A stretch of 64,000 bases of DNA from Micromonospora chokoriensis. Lineage in GTDB: Bacteria; Actinomycetota; Actinomycetes; Mycobacteriales; Micromonosporaceae. This document shows, piece after piece, positions 9,579 through 18,992 of this stretch (positions within the stretch are counted from its first letter, which is position 1; the number at the start of each line of letters is the position of its first letter). Position numbers and translations under genes: made by a program. Under the pieces are notes generated by a model. The model saw only the letters and a program-made list of their open reading frames with translations. It ran no database searches and had not been told where the DNA came from. Location: the NCBI RefSeq assembly GCF_000718555.1, contig NZ_JOAN01000024.1, forward strand, positions 79,468-143,467, given 5' to 3'.

Positions 9579-10247
9579 GTGGAGCCGGCCCTCGCGGCGT
9601 TCTGCGCCGAATGCGCCCAGCTCACCGAGGTCCTGGCCGGGCTTGACGACGCCGACCTCGACCGGCCCACCGACTGCCCTCCGTGGAGGGTCCGGGACCT
9701 GATCGCACACATCCGCACCGGGGCTGGACGGCTGACCGCCATGCTCGCCGCGCCGGCCCCGCCCCGCGCCGAGGTGGACGCCGCCGGCTATTTCGGCGCC
9801 GCGAAGTTCACCACAGCGGTGGACGCCGACCGTGTCGCCGGCGGCCAGCGGGACGCGCTGCAGGTGGACCGGGCAGCGTTGGCGACCGAGTTCGACCGGA
9901 CGTGGCGGGCCACCGAGGCGGCGATCGCTGCCGCGCCGCCCGACCGGGTGGTGCGGACCCGCCACGGCGACGCGATGGGCCTCAACGAGTTCCTGCGGAC
10001 CCGGGTCGTCGAGGTGGGCGTGCACGGGTTGGACCTGGCCGCCGCGCTGGGCCGGCCCCCGTGGCTCACCCCACCGGCGGCCGTGGTCATCGCCGACCTG
10101 CTCACCGGCGGGCGACCGACGCCGGCCGGGTTGAGCTGGGACCGGCTGACCCTGATCCGCAAGACCACCGGCCGGGCGGCGTTGACCACCCCGGAACGGG
10201 CCGCGATCGATGCCGCCGGCTTCCGCTGGCTCGCCTTCGGCCGCTGA
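9579..10247 (+). CDS. Maleylpyruvate isomerase family, mycothiol-dependent (DinB-like) protein
   Basis: A 222-residue four-helix DinB/MDMPI-type protein. The N-terminal pattern (CPPWRVRDLIAHI) carries the helix His used for metal binding, and a further His appears in VGVHGLDLAAALG. Members are mycothiol-dependent enzymes of uncertain substrate, or stress proteins. The GTG start lies 8 bp after the PAP2 stop, so the two are probably co-transcribed. Confidence 0.85.
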   Translation: MEPALAAFCAECAQLTEVLAGLDDADLDRPTDCPPWRVRDLIAHIRTGAGRLTAMLAAPAPPRAEVDAAGYFGAAKFTTAVDADRVAGGQRDALQVDRAALATEFDRTWRATEAAIAAAPPDRVVRTRHGDAMGLNEFLRTRVVEVGVHGLDLAAALGRPPWLTPPAAVVIADLLTGGRPTPAGLSWDRLTLIRKTTGRAALTTPERAAIDAAGFRWLAFGR

Positions 10248-10304
10248 CCCGGGCGCCGCCGGCGGTATGGCTGCCGGCTCCGCTCGCCGCTCGGCCTGGC
10301 CGGG

Positions 10305-11168
10305 TCAGCTCGCCGAGCGCGGTGCGGGGACGTGCGGGGCGACACCGCGCAGGTGTGTCAGCACCACCGGGTCGATCCGCCCCGGCACCAGCCGCTCCTC
10401 CAGGTTCTCCAGCCCCGCCCACGAGATCAACGCGGCTTCCGTGCCGCCCTCGTGCGCCGGATGGCCCAGCGCGTTGAGCAACGTCGCCACCTCCTGGGCG
10501 ACCGCGCCGCTCAGGTCGAGCAGCGTGGCCGGGTCGGGCCGGCCGAACAGCATGGTGTGCACGCCGAGCAGGCGACCCAGCTCGGCGACCGGGGCCGGGT
10601 GGTCGTCCACGCGAAGGTCAACCACCACGTCGCTCGTGCCGCCGTACCCGCCGTCGCGCTCGACGACCAGCAGGCCGGCGCTCTGCCGGCCGCGCCGGTC
10701 GCCGCCGGCCTCGTCGCCGGCCCGCAGCGCGGCGACCAGCCGCTCGGCGAACGGCAGCGCCGACCCCGCCAGCCAGGCCGCACCCAGGGCGTCGACGACC
10801 TCCGGGCCGGTGAGGATGTTGCCCTGCGCGGCCCAGCCGTCGCCGGTCCGTCCGCCGGCCCACGGGTGGCAGGCCGGCCCGGTCCAGCTGGCACCCGGAC
10901 CGCTGGCCCCCACGACACCGAGCTGGCGGTGCTCCCGCTCGGGGTCGGCGGCGATCAGCCCGGCCACCACGTCAGCGGCGACCACCCCGGTACGCAGCAG
11001 GGTGAGGCCCTGCCGGCGGTAGGCGAGGTTGGCGTGCGCCTGGGTGGCCAGCGCGCCCACCTCGGCGGCGGCGGCCGGCACCAGCGCCCCGGCGGCGAGG
11101 AACTTGCTGGCGACGGCCACGCCGTGCAGGCGGCCGTCGTCGGAGCGGGCGACGAGCGAAAAGGTCAC
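10305..11168 (-). CDS. DUF1028 domain protein (Ntn-hydrolase-like)
   Basis: A 287-residue protein beginning MTFSLVARSDDGRLHGVAVASK, the DUF1028 signature. Family members have an Ntn-hydrolase-like fold and unproven activity. The body (ATQAHANLAYRRQGL, QGNILTGPEVVDAL) fits across its length, and the tail resembles the putative peptidoglycan-binding end seen in some members. It is convergent with the mycothiol-type gene, with a short gap. Confidence 0.85.
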   Translation of the reverse strand: MTFSLVARSDDGRLHGVAVASKFLAAGALVPAAAAEVGALATQAHANLAYRRQGLTLLRTGVVAADVVAGLIAADPEREHRQLGVVGASGPGASWTGPACHPWAGGRTGDGWAAQGNILTGPEVVDALGAAWLAGSALPFAERLVAALRAGDEAGGDRRGRQSAGLLVVERDGGYGGTSDVVVDLRVDDHPAPVAELGRLLGVHTMLFGRPDPATLLDLSGAVAQEVATLLNALGHPAHEGGTEAALISWAGLENLEERLVPGRIDPVVLTHLRGVAPHVPAPRSAS

Positions 11169-11219
11169 CGGACGAGATTAGCCGCCCGTGCTGGGGTGAC
11201 ATCGTCGTGCGTCGTTGGC

Positions 11220-12440
11220 TCAGAAGGGTGGCGCGGCGGCCTCGGGTGGGGCGCCACGCGCCCGACGGGCGTCGGCCACCGCGACCGCGGCCAACACCAG
11301 CACCCCCACCGCGGTCGCGGCCACCCCGGGCAGCACCAGCAGCGGCACCGCCGACACCACCAGCACCAGCAGGGCGATCCACCGGGACGGGGAGACCCGC
11401 GCGAACACCTCGTACTCCAGGCGGGCCCGCCCGGCCAGGAACAGGGCCGGGCCGCCGAGCACCACCGCCAGCCAGGGCCCGGTGATCCGCTCCAGCGGAT
11501 GGTTGATGATCAGCTCGTAGCCGATCGCGGTGGCAGCGAGACCGACCACCATCACCAGGTGGGTGTCGGCCGCCGAACGGCCGATGGTGGCGGGGTGACG
11601 GGCCTTCATCACCGCCTCGCCCAGGATCCGCCCGGCCCGCTGCACATAGATGCGCCACAGCATGATCGACGTGGCAAGCGCCAGCGCGAACGCCCAGGCG
11701 TGGCCCGCCTCGTACGGCCCCCTGCTGTAGGCGAAACCCGCCACCAGGATCGTCTCGCCCAGCGCGACGAGGAAGAACTGCTGGTACCGCTCGGCCAGGT
11801 GCTCCCCGGCGATCTCCCACTTGGAGATCGTCGAACGGCCCAGGCCGGGCACCGGCCAGCCCCAGCGGGCGGCCAGGTACTCGGTGGCCAGAGCCGCCGA
11901 CCAGAGCACCACCTGCGCGTTGGTGCTCAGCATCGCGCCGCCGATCCAGAGGACCCCGGTCGTGGCGAAGATCACCGCCATCCGGACCTTGAGCCGGCGG
12001 TACGGGTGCGGTCCCAGCGCGACCGACAGGATCACCGGCCGGGTCACCTGTGCGACCACGTACGCCACCGCGAACATCAGCCCGGTCTCGCTGAACGCCC
12101 GGGGGATCGCCACCCCCATCAGCATGCTGCACACCAACGCGGTGACCACCACGGTCTGCAACGGCACCCGGTACGGGTCGTACCGGCTGGTCGTCCACGC
12201 GGTGCCCTGCCAGACCGCCCAGAGCGCGAGCAGCAACAGCAGCGTCTTGCCGCCGCCGGTGACCGTCGCCCAGCCGTGCTCCCGACCCGGTTCCTCGGTC
12301 AGGTCCTCGAACGCGCGTGCCGAGATCCGGGTGAGCGCGAAGACGTACACCAGGTCGAAGAAGAGTTCCAGGAACGTCGCCCGGCCGGGCGGGGTCGCCG
12401 CCGGGACCGGCTCCAGGTGTCCCGCTGCTCTGGAACCCAT
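11220..12440 (-). CDS. ltrA: Low temperature requirement protein A (LtrA) family membrane protein
   Basis: A membrane protein of about 406 residues with the LtrA signature TFLELFFDLVYVFALTRIS close to the start and about ten hydrophobic helices. The ATG at 12440 (MGSRAAGHLEP) is chosen because upstream codons overlap the divergent gene and encode no recognisable sequence. Physiological role is unknown. The C-terminus is 51 bp from the start of the DUF1028 gene on the same strand. Confidence 0.9.
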   Translation of the reverse strand: MGSRAAGHLEPVPAATPPGRATFLELFFDLVYVFALTRISARAFEDLTEEPGREHGWATVTGGGKTLLLLLALWAVWQGTAWTTSRYDPYRVPLQTVVVTALVCSMLMGVAIPRAFSETGLMFAVAYVVAQVTRPVILSVALGPHPYRRLKVRMAVIFATTGVLWIGGAMLSTNAQVVLWSAALATEYLAARWGWPVPGLGRSTISKWEIAGEHLAERYQQFFLVALGETILVAGFAYSRGPYEAGHAWAFALALATSIMLWRIYVQRAGRILGEAVMKARHPATIGRSAADTHLVMVVGLAATAIGYELIINHPLERITGPWLAVVLGGPALFLAGRARLEYEVFARVSPSRWIALLVLVVSAVPLLVLPGVAATAVGVLVLAAVAVADARRARGAPPEAAAPPF

Positions 12441-12575
12441 GGTCAGCGGCCTGCGCCGTCGGTCCGGTCCACCCCGATGTGGTAGCACTTCTGACCGGCC
12501 GCACGGCCGGAAACCGGCGATTCTGCCCAACTCGGGGATCTTGCTCGAGCCACCGTCAACGGGCACGATCGATCG

Positions 12576-13577
12576 GTGACGAATCGATGGGGCATGACGG
12601 TGCCGCTGGGCGGGATCGCGCTGGCGCACCACGACGCGGCCTACGCGGCCCTCGACCAGGCCGGGTTCACCGACGTGTGGTCGTCCGAGGTCGCCGGGGC
12701 CGATGCGTTCACCCCGTTGGCACTCGCCGCGGCCTGGCAACCTCGGCTGCGGCTCGGCACCGCGATCACGCCGGTCTTCACCCGGGGCCCCGGGCTGCTG
12801 GCGATGAGCGCGGCGGCGCTGGCCGAGGCCGCGCCGGGCCGGTTCTCGCTCGGCATCGGCGCGTCCTCACCCGTGCTCGTGCGGGACTGGAACGCGGTGC
12901 CGTTCGACGAGCCGTTCCGTCGCACCCGCGACGTCCTGCGCTTCCTGCGCGCCGCGCTGCGCGGCGAGACCGTCGACGAGGTCTACGACACGTTCGCGGT
13001 ACGCCGGTTCACGCTGGAGCAACCACCGGCGGTGCCGCCACCGATCCTGCTCGCCGCGCTGCGCCCGGGGATGCTCCGACTGGCCGGCGCGGAGGCCGAC
13101 GGGGTCATCCTCAACTGGCTCAGCGCCGACGACGTGCCGCGTGCCCTCGCCGAGCTGGGCGAGCGCCGGACCGGCTTCGAGGTGGCCGCGCGGATCTTCG
13201 TCTGCCCCACCGAGGACGCCGCGTACGCCCGGGCGCTGGGCCGCCGGCTGATCACCAGCTACCTCACCGTCGGCGCGTACGCCGAGTTTCACCGCTGGCT
13301 CGGCCGCGACAAGACGCTCGCGCCGATGTGGGCGGCCTGGGCCGCCGGTGATCGGCGCGGCGCCAACGCCGCGGTGCCCGACGAGGTGGTCGACGCGCTG
13401 GTGCTGCACGGCTCGCCGCAGCAGTGCCGCGCCGAGGTGCGCCGCTACGCCGACAACGGTGTGGACGTGCCGATCCTCGCGTTGCTGCCCACTCCTGAGG
13501 TCACCGCCGGCGGCGCGACCGCGCTGCTGAGCCTCATCGCCCGGTTGGGCACCAACCCGATGGTGGCCGCCGCGTGA
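12576..13577 (+). CDS. LLM-class F420-dependent oxidoreductase
   Basis: A 333-residue TIM-barrel luciferase-like protein of the F420-dependent type, close to usual length. Typical blocks are FTDVWSSEVAGADAFTPLALAA, LGTAITPVFTRGP and GRFSLGIGASSP. The GTG start gives MTNRWGM. It overlaps the following SDR gene by four bases (GTGA), so the two redox enzymes are translationally coupled and may act in one pathway. The substrate is unknown. Confidence 0.9.
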   Translation: MTNRWGMTVPLGGIALAHHDAAYAALDQAGFTDVWSSEVAGADAFTPLALAAAWQPRLRLGTAITPVFTRGPGLLAMSAAALAEAAPGRFSLGIGASSPVLVRDWNAVPFDEPFRRTRDVLRFLRAALRGETVDEVYDTFAVRRFTLEQPPAVPPPILLAALRPGMLRLAGAEADGVILNWLSADDVPRALAELGERRTGFEVAARIFVCPTEDAAYARALGRRLITSYLTVGAYAEFHRWLGRDKTLAPMWAAWAAGDRRGANAAVPDEVVDALVLHGSPQQCRAEVRRYADNGVDVPILALLPTPEVTAGGATALLSLIARLGTNPMVAAA

Positions 13578-14365
13578 ACCTCACCGACCGGATCGTCGTG
13601 GTCACCGGCGGGGCCGGCGGCATCGGCGCGGCGCTGTCACGTCGCTTCGCCGCCGAGGGGGCAGCGGCCGTGGTCGTCGCCGACCTCGACGTCGACGCGG
13701 CCCGCGCGGTGGCCGAGGGCATCGGCCCGGTCGCGCACGCCAGGGCCCTCGACGTCACCGACGAGGAGCAGGTCCGCGCGCTGGTCGCCGACACCGAGCA
13801 ACGGTACGGCCGGATCGACCTGTTCTGCGCCAACGCGGGGGTCACCACCGGCGGGGGAGTGGAGGTCGACGACGCCGGCTGGGACCGGGCGTGGCGGGTC
13901 AACGTGCTCGCCCACGTCTACTCGGCCCGCGCGGTGCTGCCCGGAATGCTCGCCCGGGGCGGCGGGCACCTGCTGCACACCTGCTCGGCGGCGGGCGTGC
14001 TGACCGCGGTGGGCGACGCCGCGTACACCGCGACGAAGCACGCCTCGGTGGGGTTCGCGGAGTGGCTGGCCATCACCTACCGGGATCAGGGCATCCGGGT
14101 CAGCGCGCTCTGCCCGCAGGGCGTGGACACCCCGATGCTCACCGACGGGCTCGCCGAGGGCCACCTCGGCGCGCGGGTGGTCGCCGCCTCCGGTGCGGTG
14201 CTCACCCCGGACCAGGTCGCCGACGCCGCCATCGCCGGGCTCGCCGAGGAACGGTTCCTGATCCTGCCGCACCCCGAGGTCGCCGACTACGCGCGCCGCC
14301 GCGCCGAGGACCCGGACGGCTGGCAGGCCGGCATGCGCAAGCTCATCCGCCGCCTGAGGGCGTGA
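13574..14365 (+). CDS. SDR family oxidoreductase
   Basis: A 263-residue classical short-chain dehydrogenase. The Rossmann motif TGGAGGIG spans residues 11-18, NAG follows in FCANAGVT, and the catalytic YxxxK is YTATK (Y151, K155). The acidic residue after beta-2 (VVADLDVD) suggests a preference for NAD. The start overlaps the LLM gene stop. The substrate is unknown. Confidence 0.92.
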   Translation: MNLTDRIVVVTGGAGGIGAALSRRFAAEGAAAVVVADLDVDAARAVAEGIGPVAHARALDVTDEEQVRALVADTEQRYGRIDLFCANAGVTTGGGVEVDDAGWDRAWRVNVLAHVYSARAVLPGMLARGGGHLLHTCSAAGVLTAVGDAAYTATKHASVGFAEWLAITYRDQGIRVSALCPQGVDTPMLTDGLAEGHLGARVVAASGAVLTPDQVADAAIAGLAEERFLILPHPEVADYARRRAEDPDGWQAGMRKLIRRLRA

Positions 14366-14419
14366 CCCCGCTACCGCGCACCCACCGAGTCTCCTCCGGC
14401 CCCTGGGGCACTGCCGGAG

Positions 14420-14477
14420 GTGATCAAGAAGTTTGCGTCAGGAACGGGCCTGCGGGTGACGCAAACTTCTTGATCAC
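14420..14477. repeat. Perfect 21-bp palindromic element between convergent genes
   Basis: GTGATCAAGAAGTTTGCGTC plus A (14420-14440) is exactly repeated in inverted orientation at 14457-14477, with a 16-nt spacer. The right arm covers the TGA of the convergent transglutaminase-fold gene. The arms are far less GC-rich than the surroundings. It could act as a bidirectional terminator, but its distinct composition suggests a dispersed repeat family. Confidence 0.85.
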
Positions 14478-16792
14478 CGGGCGGAGCGGCGAGCGCGGTG
14501 TAGGGGGGACGGGTGGATGGACCAGAGCAGGCGACGCCACCAGGGGCGGGCCGAGCGCAGGGTCGCCACGTAGGTGGTGGCCACCTCGGCGGCACGAGTT
14601 GCCTGGTCGGGGGTCGCCGCGCCGGGGGCGAAGCCCACCTGATTGAGCAGGGTCGCCAGCTCGTCGACCGTCGGGCTCGCCGGGTCTGCCTCCGCCGTGC
14701 CGCCGCCGACCGCGCCGCCTCCCGTCTGGGCTAGGCGTGCGTCGGTGAGGGCCTGGCGGGCGTGCCCGGCCACCTCGGTAGCCGCCAGATCGTCACCGAC
14801 CGGTCGACCGGCCAGCCGGAGCGCGTCGGTGACCTCCCGCCAGGCGCCGGCGATGCGCTGGCCGGGGTCGCCCCGAACGAGCCGGCTGCGGGTGAGGGAA
14901 CGGCGCATCGCCAACAGGGTGAGCAGGAGTGCCCCCACCAGCAGCAGCAGACCGCCGCTGCCGCCGGCGACCAGCACCGGCGTGGGAACCCCGTCCCGGC
15001 GAGGCGGGCCGTCGGCGGCGGCCGTCGGCTCCGGCGGGGTGCTCGGCTCCACGGTCGGCGCCGGCGCTTCCGAGGGCGGTGGGTCCTCCGGCGTCGGGCG
15101 GAAATCCTCCTCGACCGGCCTCGGCTCGTCGTTCGGGCGGGGCATCGGGTCGAACGCCACCCACCCCAGCCCGTCGAAGAGCACCTCCGGCCAGGCGTAC
15201 GCGTCACCGGCCAGCACCGGCCCCTGCCCACTGGTCCGGAAGCCCACCACCACCCGGGTCGGCAGCCCGGAGAGCCGGCCGAGGACCGCGAACGCCGCCG
15301 CGAACTGCTCCGAGGTGCCCTCCTGCCCACCGCCGTTGCGGGGCCCGAACAGAAAGAAACCCAGATTCGGGTACGCGTGCCCGCTCGGCGCGTCCGCCAC
15401 CACCCGGTAGTGCTCGGCCAGGAACTGCTCGATCGCCGACGCCCGCGCGAACGGCGCGCCATTCTCCTCGGCGAGCTGGGTGGCCAGCCGGCGCATCGGG
15501 TCGGGCACCCCGTCGGCGACCCGCAGCACCCGGGCCACCTCATCGCCGGCGGGCACGTTCGCGCTGGCCAGCAGGTTCGAGTCGGGGTGCTCCTCGGCCG
15601 AGGTCACCGAGTACCGCAGCCCCGGTGTCAGCCCTTCCGGCCGGATCAGCGTCCCGCTCGCCGGGTCGTACGCCACCCGGGCGCCGCTGACCTCTCGGGG
15701 CGTCGCCACGGCGGGCAGCAGCCGACCGCTCAACTCCGCCACGCTGATCTGCTGCCGGACCGTCCGCACCGTGCTGTCCCGAGCCGCAGTCGCGGCCGGC
15801 AGGATCCGACCGGCGTTGCGGTACGTCGCACCGACCCGCCAGGTCACCCCGTCGTAGTCGCTGAGCACCGCCAACCGGATCCGCACACTGCGCGCGGCGT
15901 CCGCCGCCGGGTCAGCCGCTGGCGCAGCACCGGCAGTGCGTTCCGTGCTCACGTCCAGGAGCTTCTGCTCCGGGTGCAGCGCCCAACCGGAGATCCGGAT
16001 CAACGGGTTCTCGTCGAGCGTCTGTACCTGCGGCGGCTCCACGTACCGGCGCGGGTCCACCGGCCGGCCGTCGACCTGCCCGGCGACGACCGGGCCGAGC
16101 ACCGCGACCAGCCCGACCACCAGAGCCACCCCGAGCGCCGCACTGGTGGCCAGCCGCAGCCGCACCGCCGCGCGTACCCCGGGGGTCAGGTCGGCGGTCG
16201 GATCGCCGCCGCTCGGCGCGGACCTGGCGGGGGTCGCCAGGCCGAGGGCCGCGACCGCGACGAACGCCAGCGTGGCCCCGACCGCCGGTTCGGCGTTCGG
16301 GCCGACCACGTAGAGAGCGGCGGCGTAGAGACCCGCCGCCGGCAGGTAACCCAGCAACACCCGGCCGCTGCGCAGCGCCACCTCCGCGCCGGTCAGCCCG
16401 GCCAGCCAGGCGGCGACGACCGGCACCAGCACCGTGTCCGGGGTGGGCTCCACCGGGATCATCGCGGTGAGCAGCCGCGGGATGCCGTTGCGGGCGGCGT
16501 CCGCGGTGACCTCCAGCAGGCCGCCCGGCAACTCGGCGCGGGTCGCGGCCAGCCGCAGTGACCACAGTGTCCAGCCGGCCATCGCGGCGACCGACACCGG
16601 CGCCACCAACCAGGACGGCAGCCGTCGGGCGGCCACGCTGACCAGCACCGACCCCGCCGCGGCGCCGATGACTAGCCAGGTCAGCAGGCTGCCCGCGTAC
16701 ACCCGGGCGAGCACCACCCCGGCGAGCGCCGTCAACCCGATCAGCGCCAGCGGCAGGACCGCCGCCCGCAGCACCCGCACGACGCGCGTCAC
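14474..16792 (-). CDS. Transglutaminase-fold membrane protein (DUF3488/TgpA-like) with altered catalytic residues
   Basis: A protein of about 772 residues: a cluster of N-terminal helices (DUF3488 type), an extracytoplasmic transglutaminase-like domain, a Pro-rich linker, another helix (LLLLVGALLLTLLAM) and a cytoplasmic DUF4129-like tail. The Cys site reads GTSEQFAAAFAVLGRLSG, with Ser/Thr where active enzymes have Cys, and the His site reads DAYAWPEV, with Tyr instead of His. I infer a non-catalytic fold. The GTG at 16792 overlaps the DUF58 stop (GTGA). It is the last gene of a moxR-DUF58-transglutaminase operon. Confidence 0.88.
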   Translation of the reverse strand: MTRVVRVLRAAVLPLALIGLTALAGVVLARVYAGSLLTWLVIGAAAGSVLVSVAARRLPSWLVAPVSVAAMAGWTLWSLRLAATRAELPGGLLEVTADAARNGIPRLLTAMIPVEPTPDTVLVPVVAAWLAGLTGAEVALRSGRVLLGYLPAAGLYAAALYVVGPNAEPAVGATLAFVAVAALGLATPARSAPSGGDPTADLTPGVRAAVRLRLATSAALGVALVVGLVAVLGPVVAGQVDGRPVDPRRYVEPPQVQTLDENPLIRISGWALHPEQKLLDVSTERTAGAAPAADPAADAARSVRIRLAVLSDYDGVTWRVGATYRNAGRILPAATAARDSTVRTVRQQISVAELSGRLLPAVATPREVSGARVAYDPASGTLIRPEGLTPGLRYSVTSAEEHPDSNLLASANVPAGDEVARVLRVADGVPDPMRRLATQLAEENGAPFARASAIEQFLAEHYRVVADAPSGHAYPNLGFFLFGPRNGGGQEGTSEQFAAAFAVLGRLSGLPTRVVVGFRTSGQGPVLAGDAYAWPEVLFDGLGWVAFDPMPRPNDEPRPVEEDFRPTPEDPPPSEAPAPTVEPSTPPEPTAAADGPPRRDGVPTPVLVAGGSGGLLLLVGALLLTLLAMRRSLTRSRLVRGDPGQRIAGAWREVTDALRLAGRPVGDDLAATEVAGHARQALTDARLAQTGGGAVGGGTAEADPASPTVDELATLLNQVGFAPGAATPDQATRAAEVATTYVATLRSARPWWRRLLWSIHPSPLHRARRSAR

Positions 16793-17955
16793 CACCGGCG
16801 TACCCCGTCCCACTCGGCGGCGAACTGCGCGCCGTCCGCCGCGTCGACGACCACCAGGCCGGCGGCGCCCGGCGGCGTCGGCTCGGCCGCGCCGAACACA
16901 GCGACCACCACCGACGGGTACGCCCCGCGCAGCGCCCCGACGTGCCCCAACTCGTCCCGGCCACCCGGCCCGGTCAGGAAGATCAGCGTGTCGCCGAGCC
17001 GGTCCTGGCGGAGCCGGGTGGTGGCCGCGCGCACCGCGTCACCATCGGCGGACAGGTCGGCGGCGGCGAGCCGGTCCAGCGGACCCAGCGCCGGTCCGCC
17101 GTCGGACGTCTGGGCCTCAGCCGGCGCTGCGGCGACCAACAGCAACAGCACGGGCAGGTCCGCGCGGTGCGCGGCGGTGACGATCGACGCCGCCGCCTCG
17201 CACGCCGACTCGAACGACTCGGCCACCCCGCCCACCCGCTGCGGATGCGCGGCGAGGCGGTTGTCCAGCAGGACGACCAGGCGGGGCAGGCTGGTGTCCA
17301 CGTTCTCCCGCACCATCAGCTCACCCACCCGGGCGCTGGTGCGCCAGTGCACCCGGCGCAGCTCGTCACCGACCACGTACTCGCGCAGCGAGTCGAACGT
17401 GATCGACCCGTGCGGAACACCGTCCACCCGGCCGTCGAGGCTGCGCCCCGCGCCACGCGGCACCGCCGTCAACGGGTGGATCCGGGGATACACCCAGACC
17501 GGCACCGCCGCGCCGTACGGGCGGGCCAGCGCCACCAACCCCAGCGGATCGCGGCGGGTCACCCGCAGCGGACCGACCAGCACCACCCCACGACGGTCGG
17601 TCGGCACGTCGTAGCGGACCTCGGTGTCCCGGCCGGGCCGCAGGCGCAGCACCGGCACCGGCACGGTCCGCTCACCGCACCGGTCCTCGGCCAGCAGGTT
17701 CGCCGAGCGCAGCCGGCCGGTGTTGCGCACGGTCAACGTCATGCTCGCCGGCTCGCCACGCGCCACCCGGTCCGGGTCCGCGTGGCGGGTCACCGTCAGC
17801 CGGGGCCGCCACGCCGCGACCAGCGCGGCGTAGCCGACGGCCGCGCCGGCCGCCGCGCCGAGCAGCGTCAACTCGGGGTACGCGAACCGGAAGCCCGCCC
17901 CCAGCAGCAGGACGGCGGCGACGAGCAGCCCGACGCCACGGGCGGTGATCCCCAT
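16789..17955 (-). CDS. DUF58 domain protein
   Basis: About 388 residues. Two N-terminal membrane helices (GLLVAAVLLLGAGFRFA) are followed by the DUF58 core (EYVVGDELRRVHWRTSARVGEL), a von Willebrand-like region. DUF58 proteins accompany MoxR AAA+ ATPases in assembly or maturation systems at the envelope. The ATG at 17955 (MGITARG) lies 14 bp after the moxR stop; the longer frame would overlap moxR. Confidence 0.9.
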   Translation of the reverse strand: MGITARGVGLLVAAVLLLGAGFRFAYPELTLLGAAAGAAVGYAALVAAWRPRLTVTRHADPDRVARGEPASMTLTVRNTGRLRSANLLAEDRCGERTVPVPVLRLRPGRDTEVRYDVPTDRRGVVLVGPLRVTRRDPLGLVALARPYGAAVPVWVYPRIHPLTAVPRGAGRSLDGRVDGVPHGSITFDSLREYVVGDELRRVHWRTSARVGELMVRENVDTSLPRLVVLLDNRLAAHPQRVGGVAESFESACEAAASIVTAAHRADLPVLLLLVAAAPAEAQTSDGGPALGPLDRLAAADLSADGDAVRAATTRLRQDRLGDTLIFLTGPGGRDELGHVGALRGAYPSVVVAVFGAAEPTPPGAAGLVVVDAADGAQFAAEWDGVRRW

Positions 17956-17969
17956 CGCGCTGCTGCCGG

Positions 17970-18965
17970 TCAGCCCTGCACCGGAGCGGGCTGCCCCGAC
18001 GGCAGTGGCACGGGCACCGAGGCGATGGCCTGGCGCAGCACCTCCGCCGGGGTCATCCCGCGCACCTGAGCGTCCGGGGTGAGCAGCAGCCGGTGCGCGA
18101 ACACCGCCTCGGCGAGCGCCTTCAGGTCCTCCGGCATGATCCAGCCCCGCCCGTCGATCAGCGCGTACGCGCACGCCGCGCGGGTCAACGCGATCACCCC
18201 TCGAGGGCTGACTCCGACGCGTACCTGCGGGTGGGTGCGGGTGGCCGCGGCCAGCCGGACCGCGTACGCGTAGAGCGGCTCGGCGATGTGCACCCGGCGG
18301 GCCATCCGGACCATCTCTCCGACGGTGGCGGTGTCGGTGACCGGGGCGAGCGCCTCGGGGGACCGCACGGTCGCGCCGCGCAGCACCTCGACCTCGACCG
18401 CCTCGTCCGGGTACCCGACGGAGAGCTTCACCAGGAACCGGTCCAACTGCGCCTCGGGCAGCCGGTAGGTGCCGTCCATCTCCACCGGGTTCTGGGTGGC
18501 CACCACCAGGAACGGCGATGGCACCGGGTGCCGGACCCCGTCCACCGTGACCGTGCGTTCCTCCATCACCTCCAGCAGCGCCGACTGGGTCTTGGGTGAC
18601 GCCCGGTTGATCTCATCGGCGATGACGATGTTGGCGAAGACCGGCCCCGGGTGGAACTCGAAGTCCCGGGTCGCCTGGTTGAAGATCGTCACGCCGGACA
18701 CGTCCGAGGGGAGCAGGTCGGGCGTGAACTGGATGCGCCGCCACTCACCCTTCACCGTGGCGGCGATGGCCCGGGCGAGGGTCGTCTTACCAACCCCGGG
18801 CACGTCCTCCAGCAGCACGTGACCCTGCGCGAAGAGCGCGGTCAGCGCCAGCCGCACCACCTGCGGCTTGCCGAGCACCACCGCGTTGACGTTCTCGGCC
18901 AGCCGGGCGGCCAGGGCGGCGAAGCCCTGCACCTCCGGCTGGGTGAGCGGCTCGTGGGTGTTCAC
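17970..18965 (-). CDS. moxR: MoxR-family AAA+ ATPase
   Basis: 331 residues with Walker A GVGKTTLAR (K60), Walker B IVIADEINRA, sensor-like ATQNP, and the MoxR AAA_3 plus lid architecture. MoxR ATPases act as chaperones for partner DUF58/VWA proteins; here the partner is the adjacent DUF58 gene. The ATG start gives MNTHEPLTQ, with GCAAGGAGCAC upstream. Confidence 0.95.
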   Translation of the reverse strand: MNTHEPLTQPEVQGFAALAARLAENVNAVVLGKPQVVRLALTALFAQGHVLLEDVPGVGKTTLARAIAATVKGEWRRIQFTPDLLPSDVSGVTIFNQATRDFEFHPGPVFANIVIADEINRASPKTQSALLEVMEERTVTVDGVRHPVPSPFLVVATQNPVEMDGTYRLPEAQLDRFLVKLSVGYPDEAVEVEVLRGATVRSPEALAPVTDTATVGEMVRMARRVHIAEPLYAYAVRLAAATRTHPQVRVGVSPRGVIALTRAACAYALIDGRGWIMPEDLKALAEAVFAHRLLLTPDAQVRGMTPAEVLRQAIASVPVPLPSGQPAPVQG

Positions 18966-18992
18966 GGTCGGTGGTGCTCCTTGCCTGGTGTT

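Noticed and set aside
10332..12485. 717-codon plus-strand frame opposite DUF1028 and LtrA genes
   Set aside because: Runs across two clear genes and their gap, with His/Gly/Gln/Arg-rich composition typical of antisense high-GC frames.
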